Assembly: GCA_018902755.1 (NCBI GenBank)
Contig: JAHIQI010000038.1
Span: 62,001 to 126,000 of the forward strand
DNA: 64,000 bases
Origin: Pseudomonadota bacterium
GTDB lineage: Bacteria; Desulfobacterota; Desulfarculia; Desulfarculales; Desulfarculaceae
Direction: 5' to 3'
Numbering within the stretch: the stretch's first letter is position 1; every line of letters begins with the position of its first letter. Below the pieces are notes generated by a model that was not told the origin of the DNA, searched no databases, and saw only the letters and a program-made list of their open reading frames with translations. Positions 34,705-43,399 of this stretch are shown piece by piece. The position numbers and the translations under genes were made by a program.

Positions 34705-34935
34705 TTACTTCTGGGAAAGGCTTTTGATTTCCTTCACGTCGCTTTGGTTCAAGATCACCACGTGACCGTTATTGTCCTTGAAACTATAGGTCTTGCCTTG
34801 GGTGTTCAGCTTGGGCTCCTCAACAGCGGTGTAAGATTTGCCCTCGTTGGTGGTCACCGTGTAGTAAGTAGCGCCGCAGGCGGTAAGAAGAGTGAGAGCG
34901 GCAAACAGACAGAGCATGGAGAGATTTTTTTTCAT
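34705..34935 (-). CDS. YgdI/YgdR-like small lipoprotein
   Basis: 76 aa from ATG 34935 with GGGAG ten bases upstream. Lipobox LLTAC, then the small beta domain of the YgdI/YgdR (DUF903) type: YYTVTTNEGKSYT...FKDNNGHVVILNQSDVKEI. A longer in-frame reading to 34974 would spoil the signal peptide. Surface lipoprotein of unknown role. Confidence 0.78.
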   Translation of the reverse strand: MKKNLSMLCLFAALTLLTACGATYYTVTTNEGKSYTAVEEPKLNTQGKTYSFKDNNGHVVILNQSDVKEIKSLSQK

Positions 34936-34971
34936 AGCTGCAAGTCTCCCAACCACAAATTGTGGACACAA

Positions 34972-35003
34972 CAAAAAGAGCCCGGCCTTTTTGGGCCGGG
35001 CTC
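34972..35003 (-). terminator. Intrinsic terminator after tRNA-Cys
   Basis: GAGCCCGGCC (34978-34987) pairs with 34994-35003, 6-nt loop. The minus strand then reads TTTTTGT. It lies 9 bp past the tRNA 3' end. Confidence 0.88.
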
Positions 35004-35012
35004 ATTAGTAAC

Positions 35013-35088
35013 TGGAGGCGGCGACCGGATTTGAACCGGTGAATAACGGATTTGCAGTCCGCTGCCTTAGCCACTTGGCTACGCCGCC
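35013..35088 (-). tRNA. tRNA-Cys (GCA), CCA encoded
   Basis: Minus strand folds as a full cloverleaf: acceptor GGCGGCG/CGCCGCC, anticodon loop CTGCAAA (anticodon GCA), T arm CCGGTTCAAATCCGG, discriminator T and encoded CCA at 35015-35013. It has its own promoter and terminator. Confidence 0.95.
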
Positions 35089-35145
35089 TTATATACAATT
35101 ATTCCGTGACTACGGCCTCTTATAACCCTAGCCCGAGTGGCCCAA

Positions 35146-35174
35146 ATAATATCGGCCCCTTGGTGGAGTGTCAA
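35146..35174 (-). promoter_or_regulatory. Sigma-70 promoter of tRNA-Cys
   Basis: Minus strand TTGACA (35174-35169), 17-bp spacer, TATTAT (35151-35146): perfect -35 and five of six at -10. Start predicted about 50 bases before the tRNA. Confidence 0.75.
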
Positions 35175-35227
35175 GCGGTTTCAGGCCTTATCCAGCCTGC
35201 CGCGCGGGCCATGCGCCGCAAAACCCA

Positions 35228-35257
35228 TAAAAAAACCGGCCCCCCGAAGGAGGCCGG
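35228..35257 (-). terminator. Intrinsic terminator after tRNA-Gly
   Basis: Minus strand CCGGCCTCC-TTCG-GGGGGCCGG (one G-U pair, UUCG tetraloop) followed by seven T. Confidence 0.9.
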
Positions 35258-35270
35258 CATTTGCTCTCTG

Positions 35271-35345
<75 letters not shown>

Positions 35346-35357
35346 ATCGGCATCCGA

Positions 35358-35385
35358 ATATTACAGTATCCGCCCGTTATGTCAA
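35358..35385 (-). promoter_or_regulatory. Sigma-70 promoter of tRNA-Gly
   Basis: Minus strand TTGACA (35385-35380), 16-bp spacer, TAATAT (35363-35358). Predicted start is only a few bases before the tRNA 5' end. Confidence 0.72.
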
Positions 35386-35404
35386 GGCGAAATCTGGCCT
35401 GAGT

Positions 35405-35974
35405 TTAGCTTTGCCCCATGTAAAGTCGATTGAAACGCACAAAGTACCTCAGGCCGGAAACAAAGCTTACCACGGTGGCGGTCCACAAGGCCAAGGTGCC
35501 CCAATACTGCACTTTGAACGCGCCCAACGGCTCCGGCATGATCAGCAAAAGCACCGCCAGCATCTGTAGGGCGGTCTTGGCCTTGCCCCAACGGTCGCTG
35601 GGCACCGCCAACCCCTGGGCGGCGGCCACGGCCCGAAGGCCGGTAACCGCCACCTCCCGGCAGATGATCACCACCGCGGCCCAGGCCTCGGCCCGCCCCA
35701 GCATCACCAGCATCACCAGCATGGAGGCGATGATCATCTTATCGGCCAGGGGATCCAGGAACTGGCCCAGCACGGTGACCTTTTTCATGCGCCGGGCCAA
35801 AAAGCCGTCGGCCAGGTCGCTGAGCCCGGCCACGAAGAACAGAATGGCCGCCGCCCAATGCCAACCGGCTTCGGGTAGGTAGAGCATCCCCATGAGCAAG
35901 GGGATGGAGCCCACCCGCAGCAGGGTTATCAAATTGGGCAGGTTGAATACCTGTTCTCGTTTCACGGGGCCCAC
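35405..35974 (-). CDS. pgsA: CDP-diacylglycerol-glycerol-3-phosphate 3-phosphatidyltransferase
   Basis: 189 aa integral membrane enzyme that makes phosphatidylglycerol phosphate. The CDP-alcohol phosphatidyltransferase signature D-x2-DG-x2-AR-x8-G-x3-D-x3-D is complete in SDLADGFLARRMKK...GQFLDPLADK. Several hydrophobic helices. GTG start with AGGA upstream; an in-frame GTG three codons on is possible. It follows the transaldolase gene by 12 bp, so the two are likely co-transcribed. Confidence 0.9.
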   Translation of the reverse strand: MGPVKREQVFNLPNLITLLRVGSIPLLMGMLYLPEAGWHWAAAILFFVAGLSDLADGFLARRMKKVTVLGQFLDPLADKMIIASMLVMLVMLGRAEAWAAVVIICREVAVTGLRAVAAAQGLAVPSDRWGKAKTALQMLAVLLLIMPEPLGAFKVQYWGTLALWTATVVSFVSGLRYFVRFNRLYMGQS

Positions 35975-35986
35975 TGGATGACGTTC

Positions 35987-36634
35987 CTAACCTTTGTTGG
36001 CCTTTTCCCAGTCGGCCAGGAAGGCGGCCAGGCCCTTGTCGGTCAAGGGGTGCTTGAGCAGTTGGCCGATGACCTTGAAGGGGATGGTGCAAACATCGGC
36101 GCCCATCAGCGCAGCGCTGACCACGTGCATGGGGTTGCGGATGCTGGCCACCAACACCTCGGTGTCATAGGCGTAATTTCCGTAGATGTCAACGATCTCT
36201 TGGATCAACTCCATGCCGTCGCGGCCGATGTCGTCCAGGCGGCCCACGAAGGGGCTGATGTAGGACGCGCCGGCCTTGGCGGCCAACAGGGCCTGCAGGG
36301 GGCTGAAGCACAGGGTCACGTTGACCTTGATGCCCTCTTGGCTCAGCGTCTTGATGGCCTTGAGGCCTTCCTGGATGATGGGCACCTTGATGACCACGTT
36401 GTCGCCCCAGGCGGCGTACTTCTTGCCCTCTTTAACCATGGTGTCGTGGTCGGTCCCCACCACTTCCACGCTCACGTCGCCGGGCACCACCTCGAGGATG
36501 TCCTTGATGCAGGCCTCGAAGGGTTTGCCGGTCTTGGCCACCAGGGAGGGGTTGGTGGTCACCCCGTCCAGGATGCCCAGGCTCATGGCCTCTTTGATTT
36601 CGCCGAGATCGGCGGTGTCGATAAAAATTTTCAT
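35987..36634 (-). CDS. tal: Transaldolase (small, FSA/TalC-like)
   Basis: 215 aa, the short transaldolase/fructose-6-phosphate aldolase subfamily. MKIFIDTADLGEIKEA, GVTTNPSLVAK and the Schiff-base Lys in NVVIKVPI are diagnostic, with GASYISPFVGRLDDIG following. It moves a dihydroxyacetone unit in the non-oxidative pentose phosphate pathway. True transaldolase versus F6P aldolase activity cannot be settled by eye. GGAG lies upstream of the ATG. Confidence 0.9.
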   Translation of the reverse strand: MKIFIDTADLGEIKEAMSLGILDGVTTNPSLVAKTGKPFEACIKDILEVVPGDVSVEVVGTDHDTMVKEGKKYAAWGDNVVIKVPIIQEGLKAIKTLSQEGIKVNVTLCFSPLQALLAAKAGASYISPFVGRLDDIGRDGMELIQEIVDIYGNYAYDTEVLVASIRNPMHVVSAALMGADVCTIPFKVIGQLLKHPLTDKGLAAFLADWEKANKG

Positions 36635-36657
36635 CTGGCTCTCCTCTTAGCGCCCAT

Positions 36658-36685
36658 GAAAAAATATCAGCGGCCTGGCCGCTGA
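36658..36685 (-). terminator. Intrinsic terminator at the end of the long arg-lys-folK strand
   Basis: TCAGCGGCC and its complement GGCCGCTGA (36667-36685) almost touch. The minus strand continues TATTTTTTC. It lies just past the PP0621-like gene. Confidence 0.8.
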
Positions 36686-36698
36686 GTAATTGCGTGGT

Positions 36699-36989
36699 CT
36701 AGGCCTTGCCGGCCTTTTTGGGTTGCCCTGCCTTATAGGCGTCGCGGCATTCCCGGCTGCAAAAAAACTGCTCCTTGCCGTCCACCCAGGCGCTGTGCGC
36801 CTCGTGCTTGGGCAGGTAGGTGCCGCACTGGGGGTCCTGGACCATCACGTCCATCACCTCGCCCGGCGCCGCGTTGCGCCGCACCCGCCTTGGCTCGGCG
36901 TCCTTGGCCAGGAACCTTTTGATCGCCTTGATACCCATCCACACCAGGAGAATGACCAGGGCTATCTGTACAAGGCGAATTATTCCCAT
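36699..36989 (-). CDS. PP0621-like small membrane protein with Cys motif
   Basis: 96 aa. One N-terminal membrane helix (LVQIALVILLVWMGIKAI), then a small metal-binding-type domain with QDPQCGTYLPKHEA and FFCSRECRDAY (C-x3-C at the end), the pattern of PP0621/YHS-like proteins. Function unknown. It starts inside the last 10 bases of folK, so it is translated with it. Confidence 0.75.
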   Translation of the reverse strand: MGIIRLVQIALVILLVWMGIKAIKRFLAKDAEPRRVRRNAAPGEVMDVMVQDPQCGTYLPKHEAHSAWVDGKEQFFCSRECRDAYKAGQPKKAGKA

Positions 36990-37492
36990 GCGATCCGTTT
37001 CGCTTCCTGGCAGGCCTTTTCCTCGGCGGGCATGCGCTCCAAGAGTTCCCCGGCGGTGAGCCCCCAGCGGGGCAGGACGTAATCCGGGGCTATCTCCAAA
37101 AGCGGCGCCAAGACGAAAACCCGCTCGGCCAGGCGAGGATGGGGTATTTCCAAACCCGGCAGGTCCAATATCTCCCGGCCGAACGACAGCAGGTCAAGGT
37201 CAAGGGTGCGCGGCCCCCAGCGCTCTACGCGCTTGCGCCCCCTGGCCCGCTCCAGGGCCTGCAACCCGGCCAGCAGCTCCAGGGGAGACCCTTCATATTT
37301 ACCACGGGCCACGGCGTTGTAAAAGTCGGCCTGGTCGGTTTTGCCCACCGGCGCGGTCCTATACAAGGAACTGAGCGCCACCGGCCGGTATCCCGGCAAG
37401 GCGGCCAGCCCCTCCAGAGCGAAGCGCAGGTTGGCCCGGCAGTCGCCCATGTTGCAGCCCAGGCCTATGAAAACGTCCTGGGCTGCATGCAC
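36980..37492 (-). CDS. folK: 2-amino-4-hydroxy-6-hydroxymethyldihydropteridine pyrophosphokinase
   Basis: 170 aa HPPK of folate synthesis, transferring pyrophosphate from ATP to the pterin. VFIGLGCNMGD at the N-terminus, SSLYRTAPVGKTDQADFYNAV in the middle, and the signature RWGPRTLDLDLLSFG with IPHPRLAERVFVLAPL. GTG start, four bases after the aminotransferase stop, without a strong ribosome site; coupling is likely. Confidence 0.9.
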   Translation of the reverse strand: MHAAQDVFIGLGCNMGDCRANLRFALEGLAALPGYRPVALSSLYRTAPVGKTDQADFYNAVARGKYEGSPLELLAGLQALERARGRKRVERWGPRTLDLDLLSFGREILDLPGLEIPHPRLAERVFVLAPLLEIAPDYVLPRWGLTAGELLERMPAEEKACQEAKRIAWE

Positions 37493-37496
37493 GGGA

Positions 37497-38663
37497 CTAA
37501 ATATCCAGTTTTTTCATGCGCTCGATGGCTTCGGCCATACGCGTCTTGTCCACGGTGAGCGCGAAGCGCACGTATCCCTCGCCCGGCCCGCCGAAACCGT
37601 TGCCCGGGGTGGTCACGATGCCGCACTCGGACAGCAGGCGCTTGGTGAACTCGGCGCTCTTCATTCCCTTCGGGGTGGCGCACCACACGTAGAAGGTGGC
37701 CTTGGGCTTTTCCACCTCCAGGCCCAGGCCCTTCAGGCCGTCCACCAACACGTCGCGGCGCTCGGTGTAGAGACCACGCATCTCGGTCACGCAGGACTGG
37801 TCGCCCTCCAGGGCCTCGATGCCCGCGATCTGCACCGCGTCGAAGGCGCCGGAGTCGATCTGGCTCTTCACCTGTCCCAGGCCGCCCACCAGCTCGGCGT
37901 TGCCCACGGCGAAGCCCAGGCGCCAGCCGGTCATGTTGTAGGTCTTGGACAGGCTGTGGAACTCGATGCCCACTTCCATGGCCCCGGGGGTCTGCATGAA
38001 GCTCAGCGGCTGGTAGCCGTCAAAGGCCATCTCGGTGTAGGCCGCGTCGCTGACCACGATGATGTCGTTGGCCAGGGCGAACTCCACCAGCCTTTGGTAG
38101 AAGTCGGCATCGGCCACGGCGGCGGTGGGGTTGTTGGGGTAGTTCACCACCATGATCTTGGCCGCCTTGGCCGTGGCCGGGTCGATGGCCTCCAGATCGG
38201 GCAGGAAGCCGTTCTCCTTGGTCAGGGGCATTTCCACCGGCACGCCGCTGGCCATGATGGTGGAACTGCTGTACACCGGGTAGGCCGGGCTGGGCACCAG
38301 CACCACGTCGCCGGGGTTGACGAAGGCAAAGGGGAAATGGGCCAAGCCCTCCTTGGAGCCGATCAGGGTGATGACCTCCGTGGCCGGGACCAGGTCCACG
38401 CCGAAGCGCCGCTGATACCAGGCCGCCGCACTGGCCCGGAAGCGGTTCATGCCCGAGTAGGCGGGGTACTTGTGGGTGGAGGGGTCCTTGGCCGCCTCGG
38501 CCAGGCGCTCGATGATGTTGGCCGGGGTGGGCTGGTCCGGATCGCCCACCCCCAGGTCGATGATGTCCACGCCTTGGGAGCGAACCTCGTCGCGCAGGCG
38601 GTCAATCTCCTTGAAGAGATAGGGCGGCATTTTTTGAAGGCGCTGGGCGCGAATAATCTCCAT
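37497..38663 (-). CDS. dapL: LL-diaminopimelate aminotransferase
   Basis: 388 aa class I/II PLP enzyme. Features are LGVGDPDQPTP near the N-terminus, NYPNNPTAAVAD, VSDAAYTEMAF and the PLP Lys in HSLSKTYNMTGWRLGF. Converts tetrahydrodipicolinate directly to LL-DAP, bypassing the succinylase or acetylase branches. Context supports this over a generic aminotransferase: lysA, dapF, dapA and dapB sit just upstream and no dapD/dapE is seen. Confidence 0.82.
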   Translation of the reverse strand: MEIIRAQRLQKMPPYLFKEIDRLRDEVRSQGVDIIDLGVGDPDQPTPANIIERLAEAAKDPSTHKYPAYSGMNRFRASAAAWYQRRFGVDLVPATEVITLIGSKEGLAHFPFAFVNPGDVVLVPSPAYPVYSSSTIMASGVPVEMPLTKENGFLPDLEAIDPATAKAAKIMVVNYPNNPTAAVADADFYQRLVEFALANDIIVVSDAAYTEMAFDGYQPLSFMQTPGAMEVGIEFHSLSKTYNMTGWRLGFAVGNAELVGGLGQVKSQIDSGAFDAVQIAGIEALEGDQSCVTEMRGLYTERRDVLVDGLKGLGLEVEKPKATFYVWCATPKGMKSAEFTKRLLSECGIVTTPGNGFGGPGEGYVRFALTVDKTRMAEAIERMKKLDI

Positions 38664-38703
38664 GGTCGATCCTTGTTCTTCTCGCTCTTAGCTTAACTTG
38701 TGC

Positions 38704-39489
38704 TTAAACCACAGGGTTGCTTAACACGCCCACTCCCTGGATTTCGATGGCGACCACGTCGCCCGCCTGGAGAGGACTAATCCCCGAAGGGGTCCCGGTG
38801 GCGATAACGTCGCCGGGATTCATGGTCATCACCTGGCTGACAAAGGAAACCAGCTGATAGACGTCGAAGATCATATCCGAGGTGTTGGTGTCCTGCCTGG
38901 TCTCTCCGTTGACCACCGCCTTTACCTGGGCCTTGGTGGGGTCCAGGTCCAGGGCGATGACCGGCCCCAGGGGGCAGAAGGTGTCGAAACCCTTGGCCCT
39001 GGTGTACTGGCCGTCGCGGGCCTGGAGGTCACGGGCGGTCACGTCGTTCAAGCAGGTGTAGCCCAGGATGTAGTCCTTGGCCTGTTCGGGGCTAACCAAA
39101 CGGCAGGAGCGGCTGATCACCACCCCCAGCTCGCTCTCGTGGTCCACCCGCTGGCTGATGGCCGGGCGCACGATCTTGTCGCCGGGGCCGATCACCGAGG
39201 TGGAGGGCTTCATAAAGATCATGGGCTCGGCGGGCAGAGGCTTGTTAACCTCCTTGGCGTGGGCCTTGTAGTTCAGCCCCACGGCCACCACCTTGGAGGG
39301 GCGGCAGGGAGCCAACAGGCGCACCTGGTTCAGGGGCGCGGTCTGTTTGCCGGGCTGGCCGCCCGAAAAGGGCGAGCCCTCGTACAGGCGCAACTTGCCG
39401 CCCGATACCAGGCCGTAGCGCACCTTGCCCTGGTGGCTGAAACGAACTATGCCGCGCTTGCAGTCCAGCAGATCCTTATTCTTGCTCAC
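38704..39489 (-). CDS. Fumarylacetoacetate hydrolase family protein
   Basis: 261 aa. FAH fold: VVAVGLNYKAHAKEVN, metal ligands in DHESELGVVIS (E-x-E), YTCLNDVTARDLQARDGQ, FDTFCPLGP and GDVIATGTPSGISPL. Members hydrolyse or decarboxylate acylpyruvates and similar diketo acids. GTG start with GGGAGGG upstream overlaps the dapB end by 14 bases. Its presence between lysine genes is probably operon convenience; the substrate is unknown. Confidence 0.85.
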   Translation of the reverse strand: MSKNKDLLDCKRGIVRFSHQGKVRYGLVSGGKLRLYEGSPFSGGQPGKQTAPLNQVRLLAPCRPSKVVAVGLNYKAHAKEVNKPLPAEPMIFMKPSTSVIGPGDKIVRPAISQRVDHESELGVVISRSCRLVSPEQAKDYILGYTCLNDVTARDLQARDGQYTRAKGFDTFCPLGPVIALDLDPTKAQVKAVVNGETRQDTNTSDMIFDVYQLVSFVSQVMTMNPGDVIATGTPSGISPLQAGDVVAIEIQGVGVLSNPVV

Positions 39490-40303
39490 GCTGCTTGCCC
39501 TCCCTGAGCCCCAACACGTCCTGCATGTCGTACAGGCCCGGCTCCTGGTTCACCACCCACAAGGCGGCGCGCACCGCCCCCTGGGCAAAGGTGTCGCGGT
39601 TGTGGGCCCGGTGGGTGAACTCCAGGCGTTCGCCGTTGGCGATGAAGTACACCGTGTGGTCGCCCACGATGTCCCCGCCCCGGATCACGCTGACCCCTAG
39701 TTCGTCGGCGGTGCGGGCACCGGTCATGCCCACCCGGCCGTGGCGGCAAGCCTGTTCCGGGTCCCAGCCCCGCACCCGGCACAGCTCCTCGATGATGCGC
39801 ACCGCGGTGCCGCTGGGGGCGTCCTTTTTCTGGTCGTGGTGGGCTTCCAGCACTTCCAGGGCGTAGTCCGGCCCCAGCACCTCGGCCATTTGCGAAACCA
39901 CCTTGAACATGAGGTTCATGCCCACGCTCATGTTGGGCGCGTAGACCACGGGCACCTTCTTGGCCTGGGCGGCCAGGGTTTTTTTCTGGGCCTCGTTCAG
40001 CCCGGTGGTCCCGATCACCGCCGCCTTGCCCATGGCGGCGCAAAGCTTCAGGTTTTTCACGGTGGAGGCCGGAGAGGTGAAGTCGATGAGCACCTGAGCC
40101 TCGGCCAGGGCTTCCTCGGGGCTGTCGCCCACCACGCCCTCGGCCCCGGACAGGCCCACCACTCCGGCCAGGGATTTGCCCACCGATGGGTTGCCGGGGG
40201 CCTCGAAGGCCCCCACCAACTCCGCGCCCTTGCGGTTGAAGACAGCGCGCACGATGTGCCCGCTCACGCGACCGGCCACTCCGGCGACGGCGATCTTGAC
40301 CAT
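39476..40303 (-). CDS. dapB: 4-hydroxy-tetrahydrodipicolinate reductase
   Basis: 275 aa from ATG 40303 with GGGAGAG upstream. A longer open reading upstream lies within dapA and is spurious. Rossmann start KIAVAGVAGRVSGHIV (the usual G-x-x-G-R-M/V-G pattern), then VIGTTGL, and the DapB signature LEVLEAHHDQKKDAPSGTA with the substrate-binding His pair and Lys. NAD(P)H-dependent step after DapA. Confidence 0.92.
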   Translation of the reverse strand: MVKIAVAGVAGRVSGHIVRAVFNRKGAELVGAFEAPGNPSVGKSLAGVVGLSGAEGVVGDSPEEALAEAQVLIDFTSPASTVKNLKLCAAMGKAAVIGTTGLNEAQKKTLAAQAKKVPVVYAPNMSVGMNLMFKVVSQMAEVLGPDYALEVLEAHHDQKKDAPSGTAVRIIEELCRVRGWDPEQACRHGRVGMTGARTADELGVSVIRGGDIVGDHTVYFIANGERLEFTHRAHNRDTFAQGAVRAALWVVNQEPGLYDMQDVLGLREGKQREQE

Positions 40304-40314
40304 TTCGCTCTCCC

Positions 40315-41193
40315 CTACTTGAGCCCGTAGTCGGCCAGGGCCTTCTTCAGGCGCTCCAGGTTGGCCGGGGCCATGTCGCACAGGGGCAGCCTCAGCGACG
40401 CGTTGGGTATGCGCCCCAGCACCCCCATGGCCACCTTCACCGGAATGGGGTTGGTCTCGATGAACATGGCCTTGCACAGGGGCAACACCTTGTAGAAGAT
40501 CTCCCGGGCCCCGGCCACGTCGCCGGCGAACCAGCGGCGGCACAGCTCGGACATCTCCGAGGGGATCAGGTTGTTGACCACCGAGATCACGCCCTTGCCG
40601 CCTATGGACAGCAGGGGCAGGACCATGTTGTCGTCGCCGGACAAGAGGTCCATCTTGTCGCCGCACAGGTAGTAGATCTCGGCCATCTGGCTGATGTTGC
40701 CGCTGGCCTCCTTGCAGGCGATGACCTCGGGCAGCTGGGCCAGGCGGGCCATGGTGGCCGGCTCGATGTTGGTGCCCGTGCGCCCGGCGATGTTGTAGGG
40801 CACCAGCGGGAACGGGGCCTCCTTGGCGATGGCCGCGAAATGCTGGTACACGCCCTCCTGGGTGGGCTTGTTGTAATAAGGGGTCACCTGCAGAGCCGCG
40901 TCGGCCCCGACCTGCTTGGCGTGCTTGGTCAGGGCGATTGCCTCGGCGGTGCTGTTGCTGCCAGCCCCGGCCACCACCGGCACGCGCTTGTTGACCTGCT
41001 CCACCGTAATCTCGATGACCCGCCGGTGCTCCTCATGGCTGAGGGTGGGGGATTCGCCGGTGGTGCCGCAGGGCACTATGCCATCGGTGCCGCTTTCAAT
41101 GTGCCACTCGATGAGCCGGCGCAGACTCTCTTCGTCCACCTGGCCGTCCGCCGTAAACGGAGTGACCAGGGCTACCATGGCTCCCTTTAACAT
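40315..41193 (-). CDS. dapA: 4-hydroxy-tetrahydrodipicolinate synthase
   Basis: 292 aa from ATG 41193 (AGGAGG seven bases upstream). DHDPS barrel: VALVTPFTADGQVDEE, GTTGESPTLSHEEH, catalytic Tyr in TPYYNKPTQEG, YNIAGRTGTNI (usually NIPGRTG, here Ala) and the Schiff-base Lys in VIACKEASGNI. Condenses pyruvate with aspartate semialdehyde. Overlaps the dapF end by 7 bp. Confidence 0.93.
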   Translation of the reverse strand: MLKGAMVALVTPFTADGQVDEESLRRLIEWHIESGTDGIVPCGTTGESPTLSHEEHRRVIEITVEQVNKRVPVVAGAGSNSTAEAIALTKHAKQVGADAALQVTPYYNKPTQEGVYQHFAAIAKEAPFPLVPYNIAGRTGTNIEPATMARLAQLPEVIACKEASGNISQMAEIYYLCGDKMDLLSGDDNMVLPLLSIGGKGVISVVNNLIPSEMSELCRRWFAGDVAGAREIFYKVLPLCKAMFIETNPIPVKVAMGVLGRIPNASLRLPLCDMAPANLERLKKALADYGLK

Positions 41194-42092
41194 GGAGATA
41201 CCTCCTGAGTATGTAACCAAGCCAGGGCTTCGGCGTGCATCTTGCCGGAGTAGACGTAATGGGCCGCCCCCTCCAGAAACACCGCGCCGAAATCTTCTCC
41301 CTGCTTATCAAAGTGAACTTTCAACCTTTCGCCGCTTCTTACCCTTACGGTCACCGGCGGTTTCAGGCCCATGGCCGGGCCCAGCATCAAGGCGGAAGCC
41401 ACCGCGCCGGTACCACAGGCCAGGGTCTCGTCCTCCACTCCTCGTTCGTAGGTGCGAACCACCAGCTCGCCACCGGCGGTGCAGGCAAAGTTCACATTGG
41501 TTCCGGCCGGGGCGAAGTGCTGGGCAAAGCGCACCTGGCGTCCCACCGGCACCACCGGGGCTGCGTCGATGTCCTCCACCGCGATAACCGCGTGGGGCAC
41601 CCCGGTGTTCACGCCGTCCATCTTCACGACCACGCCGTCCACCTTTAGCTCCACTCCCTGATAGGCGCCAAAGGGATGGATCATCTCCAGCTTGACGCCG
41701 TTGTCCAAAATCCAGGCGCGGATGGGGCCGGCGGTGGTGTCAAAGACCATCTCCGTGCCGGCCAGTCCCATGTCGTGGGCGAAGCGGGCGGCGCAGCGCC
41801 CCCCGTTGCCGCACATCTCGGCGGCGGAGCCGTCGGCGTTGAAGAAATGCCAGCGCCAGTCCACGGTGCCCCTGACCGGGTCCACCCGGCGGCTGGGCTC
41901 CAGGAAGATCATGCCGTCGGCGCCCACCGAGCGCCGCCGCTGGCATAGGCCCATAGCCAGATGGGGCATTAGCTCCCGGGGCACCGCGGCGTCGCGGTTG
42001 TCCACCAGGATGAAGTCGTTGCCCGTGCCGGTCATCTTGACCAGCTCAATTCCCGCCAAGGCCTCCAGGCGCTTTATTTGTGCCGAATCCAT
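41187..42092 (-). CDS. dapF: Diaminopimelate epimerase
   Basis: 301 aa from ATG 42092 (AGGAA six bases upstream). Both catalytic Cys motifs are present: MCGNGGRCAARF and LACGTGAVASA. N-terminal KMTGTGNDFILVDNRD. Converts LL- to meso-DAP, the lysA substrate and the peptidoglycan building block. It sits between lysA and dapA. Confidence 0.93.
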   Translation of the reverse strand: MDSAQIKRLEALAGIELVKMTGTGNDFILVDNRDAAVPRELMPHLAMGLCQRRRSVGADGMIFLEPSRRVDPVRGTVDWRWHFFNADGSAAEMCGNGGRCAARFAHDMGLAGTEMVFDTTAGPIRAWILDNGVKLEMIHPFGAYQGVELKVDGVVVKMDGVNTGVPHAVIAVEDIDAAPVVPVGRQVRFAQHFAPAGTNVNFACTAGGELVVRTYERGVEDETLACGTGAVASALMLGPAMGLKPPVTVRVRSGERLKVHFDKQGEDFGAVFLEGAAHYVYSGKMHAEALAWLHTQEVSPC

Positions 42093-42119
42093 GGTGTTCC
42101 TATCTGAAATATAAGTTAA

Positions 42120-42139
42120 GGGCCCCGTTTCCGGGGCCC
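42120..42139 (-). terminator. GC-rich hairpin between lysA and dapF
   Basis: GGGCCCCG (42120-42127) and complement (42132-42139) around TTTC. On the minus strand TTAACTTATATTT follows. The weak U-tract suggests partial termination or an mRNA stability element inside the operon. Confidence 0.5.
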
Positions 42140-43399
42140 CTAGTCCATCCACTTGGGCAGGCTCTCGCCGCGCATGAGCTCTTCGGTAGTCTCACGGCGG
42201 CGCACCACCGACCACCTGTCGCCGCTGACCATGACCTCGGCCACCCTGGGCCGGGAGTTGTAGGTGCTGGACATGGAGAATCCGTAGGCCCCGGCGCTCA
42301 TCACCGCGACCAACTCGCCGCGCTGCATGTCCGGCAGCTGGCGGTCCCGGGCCAAAAAGTCGCCGGTCTCGCAGATGGGGCCCACCACATCGCTGACCAG
42401 CTTGGGGCGGTCCAGGTCTTCGTTCACCGGCCAGATGGCCTGGAAGGAATCGTACATGGCCGGGCGCACCAGGTCGTTCATACCCGCGTCCACGATGATG
42501 AAGTGCTTGGTGGGGGTGTCCTTGGTGAACAGCACCTTGCACACCATGATGCCCGCGTTGCCCACGATGACCCGGCCCGGCTCCAACACCAGCTTGAGCC
42601 CCAGACGCGCGGCCTGATCCTTGAGGGCCCCGGCGTACTGGGCCGGGCTGGGGGGCACCTCCTCGTTGTAGGTGATGCCCAGGCCGCCGCCCAGGTCCAA
42701 CAGCTCCAACTCAATGCCCGCCCCGCGCAGGCGGCCGATCAAGACCCCCAGGCGCTCCAGGGCGTCGGCAAAAGGCTCCACCTTGGTGAGCTGGCTGCCG
42801 ATGTGGCAGGACACGCCCTTGAGCTCCACGTTGGGAAGCTTGGCCGCCTCCTGGTACTGCTTGAAGGCCAACTCGATGTCCATGCCGAACTTGTTCTTGG
42901 ACAGGCCGGTGGTGATCTTGGGATGGGTCTGGGCGTCCACGTCCGGGTTCACCCTCAGGCTCACCGGCGCCTTCTTGCCCATGCGCCCGGCCACCTCGTT
43001 GAGCACCGCCAGCTCCTGGGCGCTCTCGATGTTGAACATAAGGATGCCCGCGTCCAGGGCGGCGGTCATCTCGGCCTCGCTCTTGCCCACCCCGGAGTAG
43101 ACGATGCGCTCGGCGGGCACGCCCGCGGCCATGCTGCGAGCCAACTCGCCGCCGGTCACGATGTCCGCCCCCGCCCCCAGGCGGGCCATGGTGGCGATCA
43201 CCGCCTTGTTGCTGTTGGCCTTCACCGCGAAGCAAACCACGTGGTCCAGCCCCTCGAAGGCCTGGTCAATGGCCTTGTAATGACGCTCCAGGGTGGCCTG
43301 TGAATAGACGTAGAAAGGGGTGCCCACCTGGTCGGCGATGGTGGCCAGAGGCACGTCTTCGGCGTATAACTCGCCGTTCTTGTAGCTAAAATGATGCAT
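42140..43399 (-). CDS. lysA: Diaminopimelate decarboxylase
   Basis: 419 aa fold III PLP enzyme, the last step of lysine synthesis. PLP Lys in CFAVKANSNKAV, KNKFGMDIE, ISCHIGSQ-type segment (seen as VSCHIGSQLT), LDLGGGLGITY, EPGRVIVGNAG and CETGDFLA with the catalytic Cys. Long untranslated leader (see 43400). Weak ribosome site. Confidence 0.93.
   Translation of the reverse strand: MHHFSYKNGELYAEDVPLATIADQVGTPFYVYSQATLERHYKAIDQAFEGLDHVVCFAVKANSNKAVIATMARLGAGADIVTGGELARSMAAGVPAERIVYSGVGKSEAEMTAALDAGILMFNIESAQELAVLNEVAGRMGKKAPVSLRVNPDVDAQTHPKITTGLSKNKFGMDIELAFKQYQEAAKLPNVELKGVSCHIGSQLTKVEPFADALERLGVLIGRLRGAGIELELLDLGGGLGITYNEEVPPSPAQYAGALKDQAARLGLKLVLEPGRVIVGNAGIMVCKVLFTKDTPTKHFIIVDAGMNDLVRPAMYDSFQAIWPVNEDLDRPKLVSDVVGPICETGDFLARDRQLPDMQRGELVAVMSAGAYGFSMSSTYNSRPRVAEVMVSGDRWSVVRRRETTEELMRGESLPKWMD

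Noticed and set aside
39476..40666. 396-codon reading for dapB
   Set aside because: The first 121 codons lie inside dapA and are Arg/Gly-rich shadow; ATG 40303 has a ribosome site and begins the Rossmann fold.
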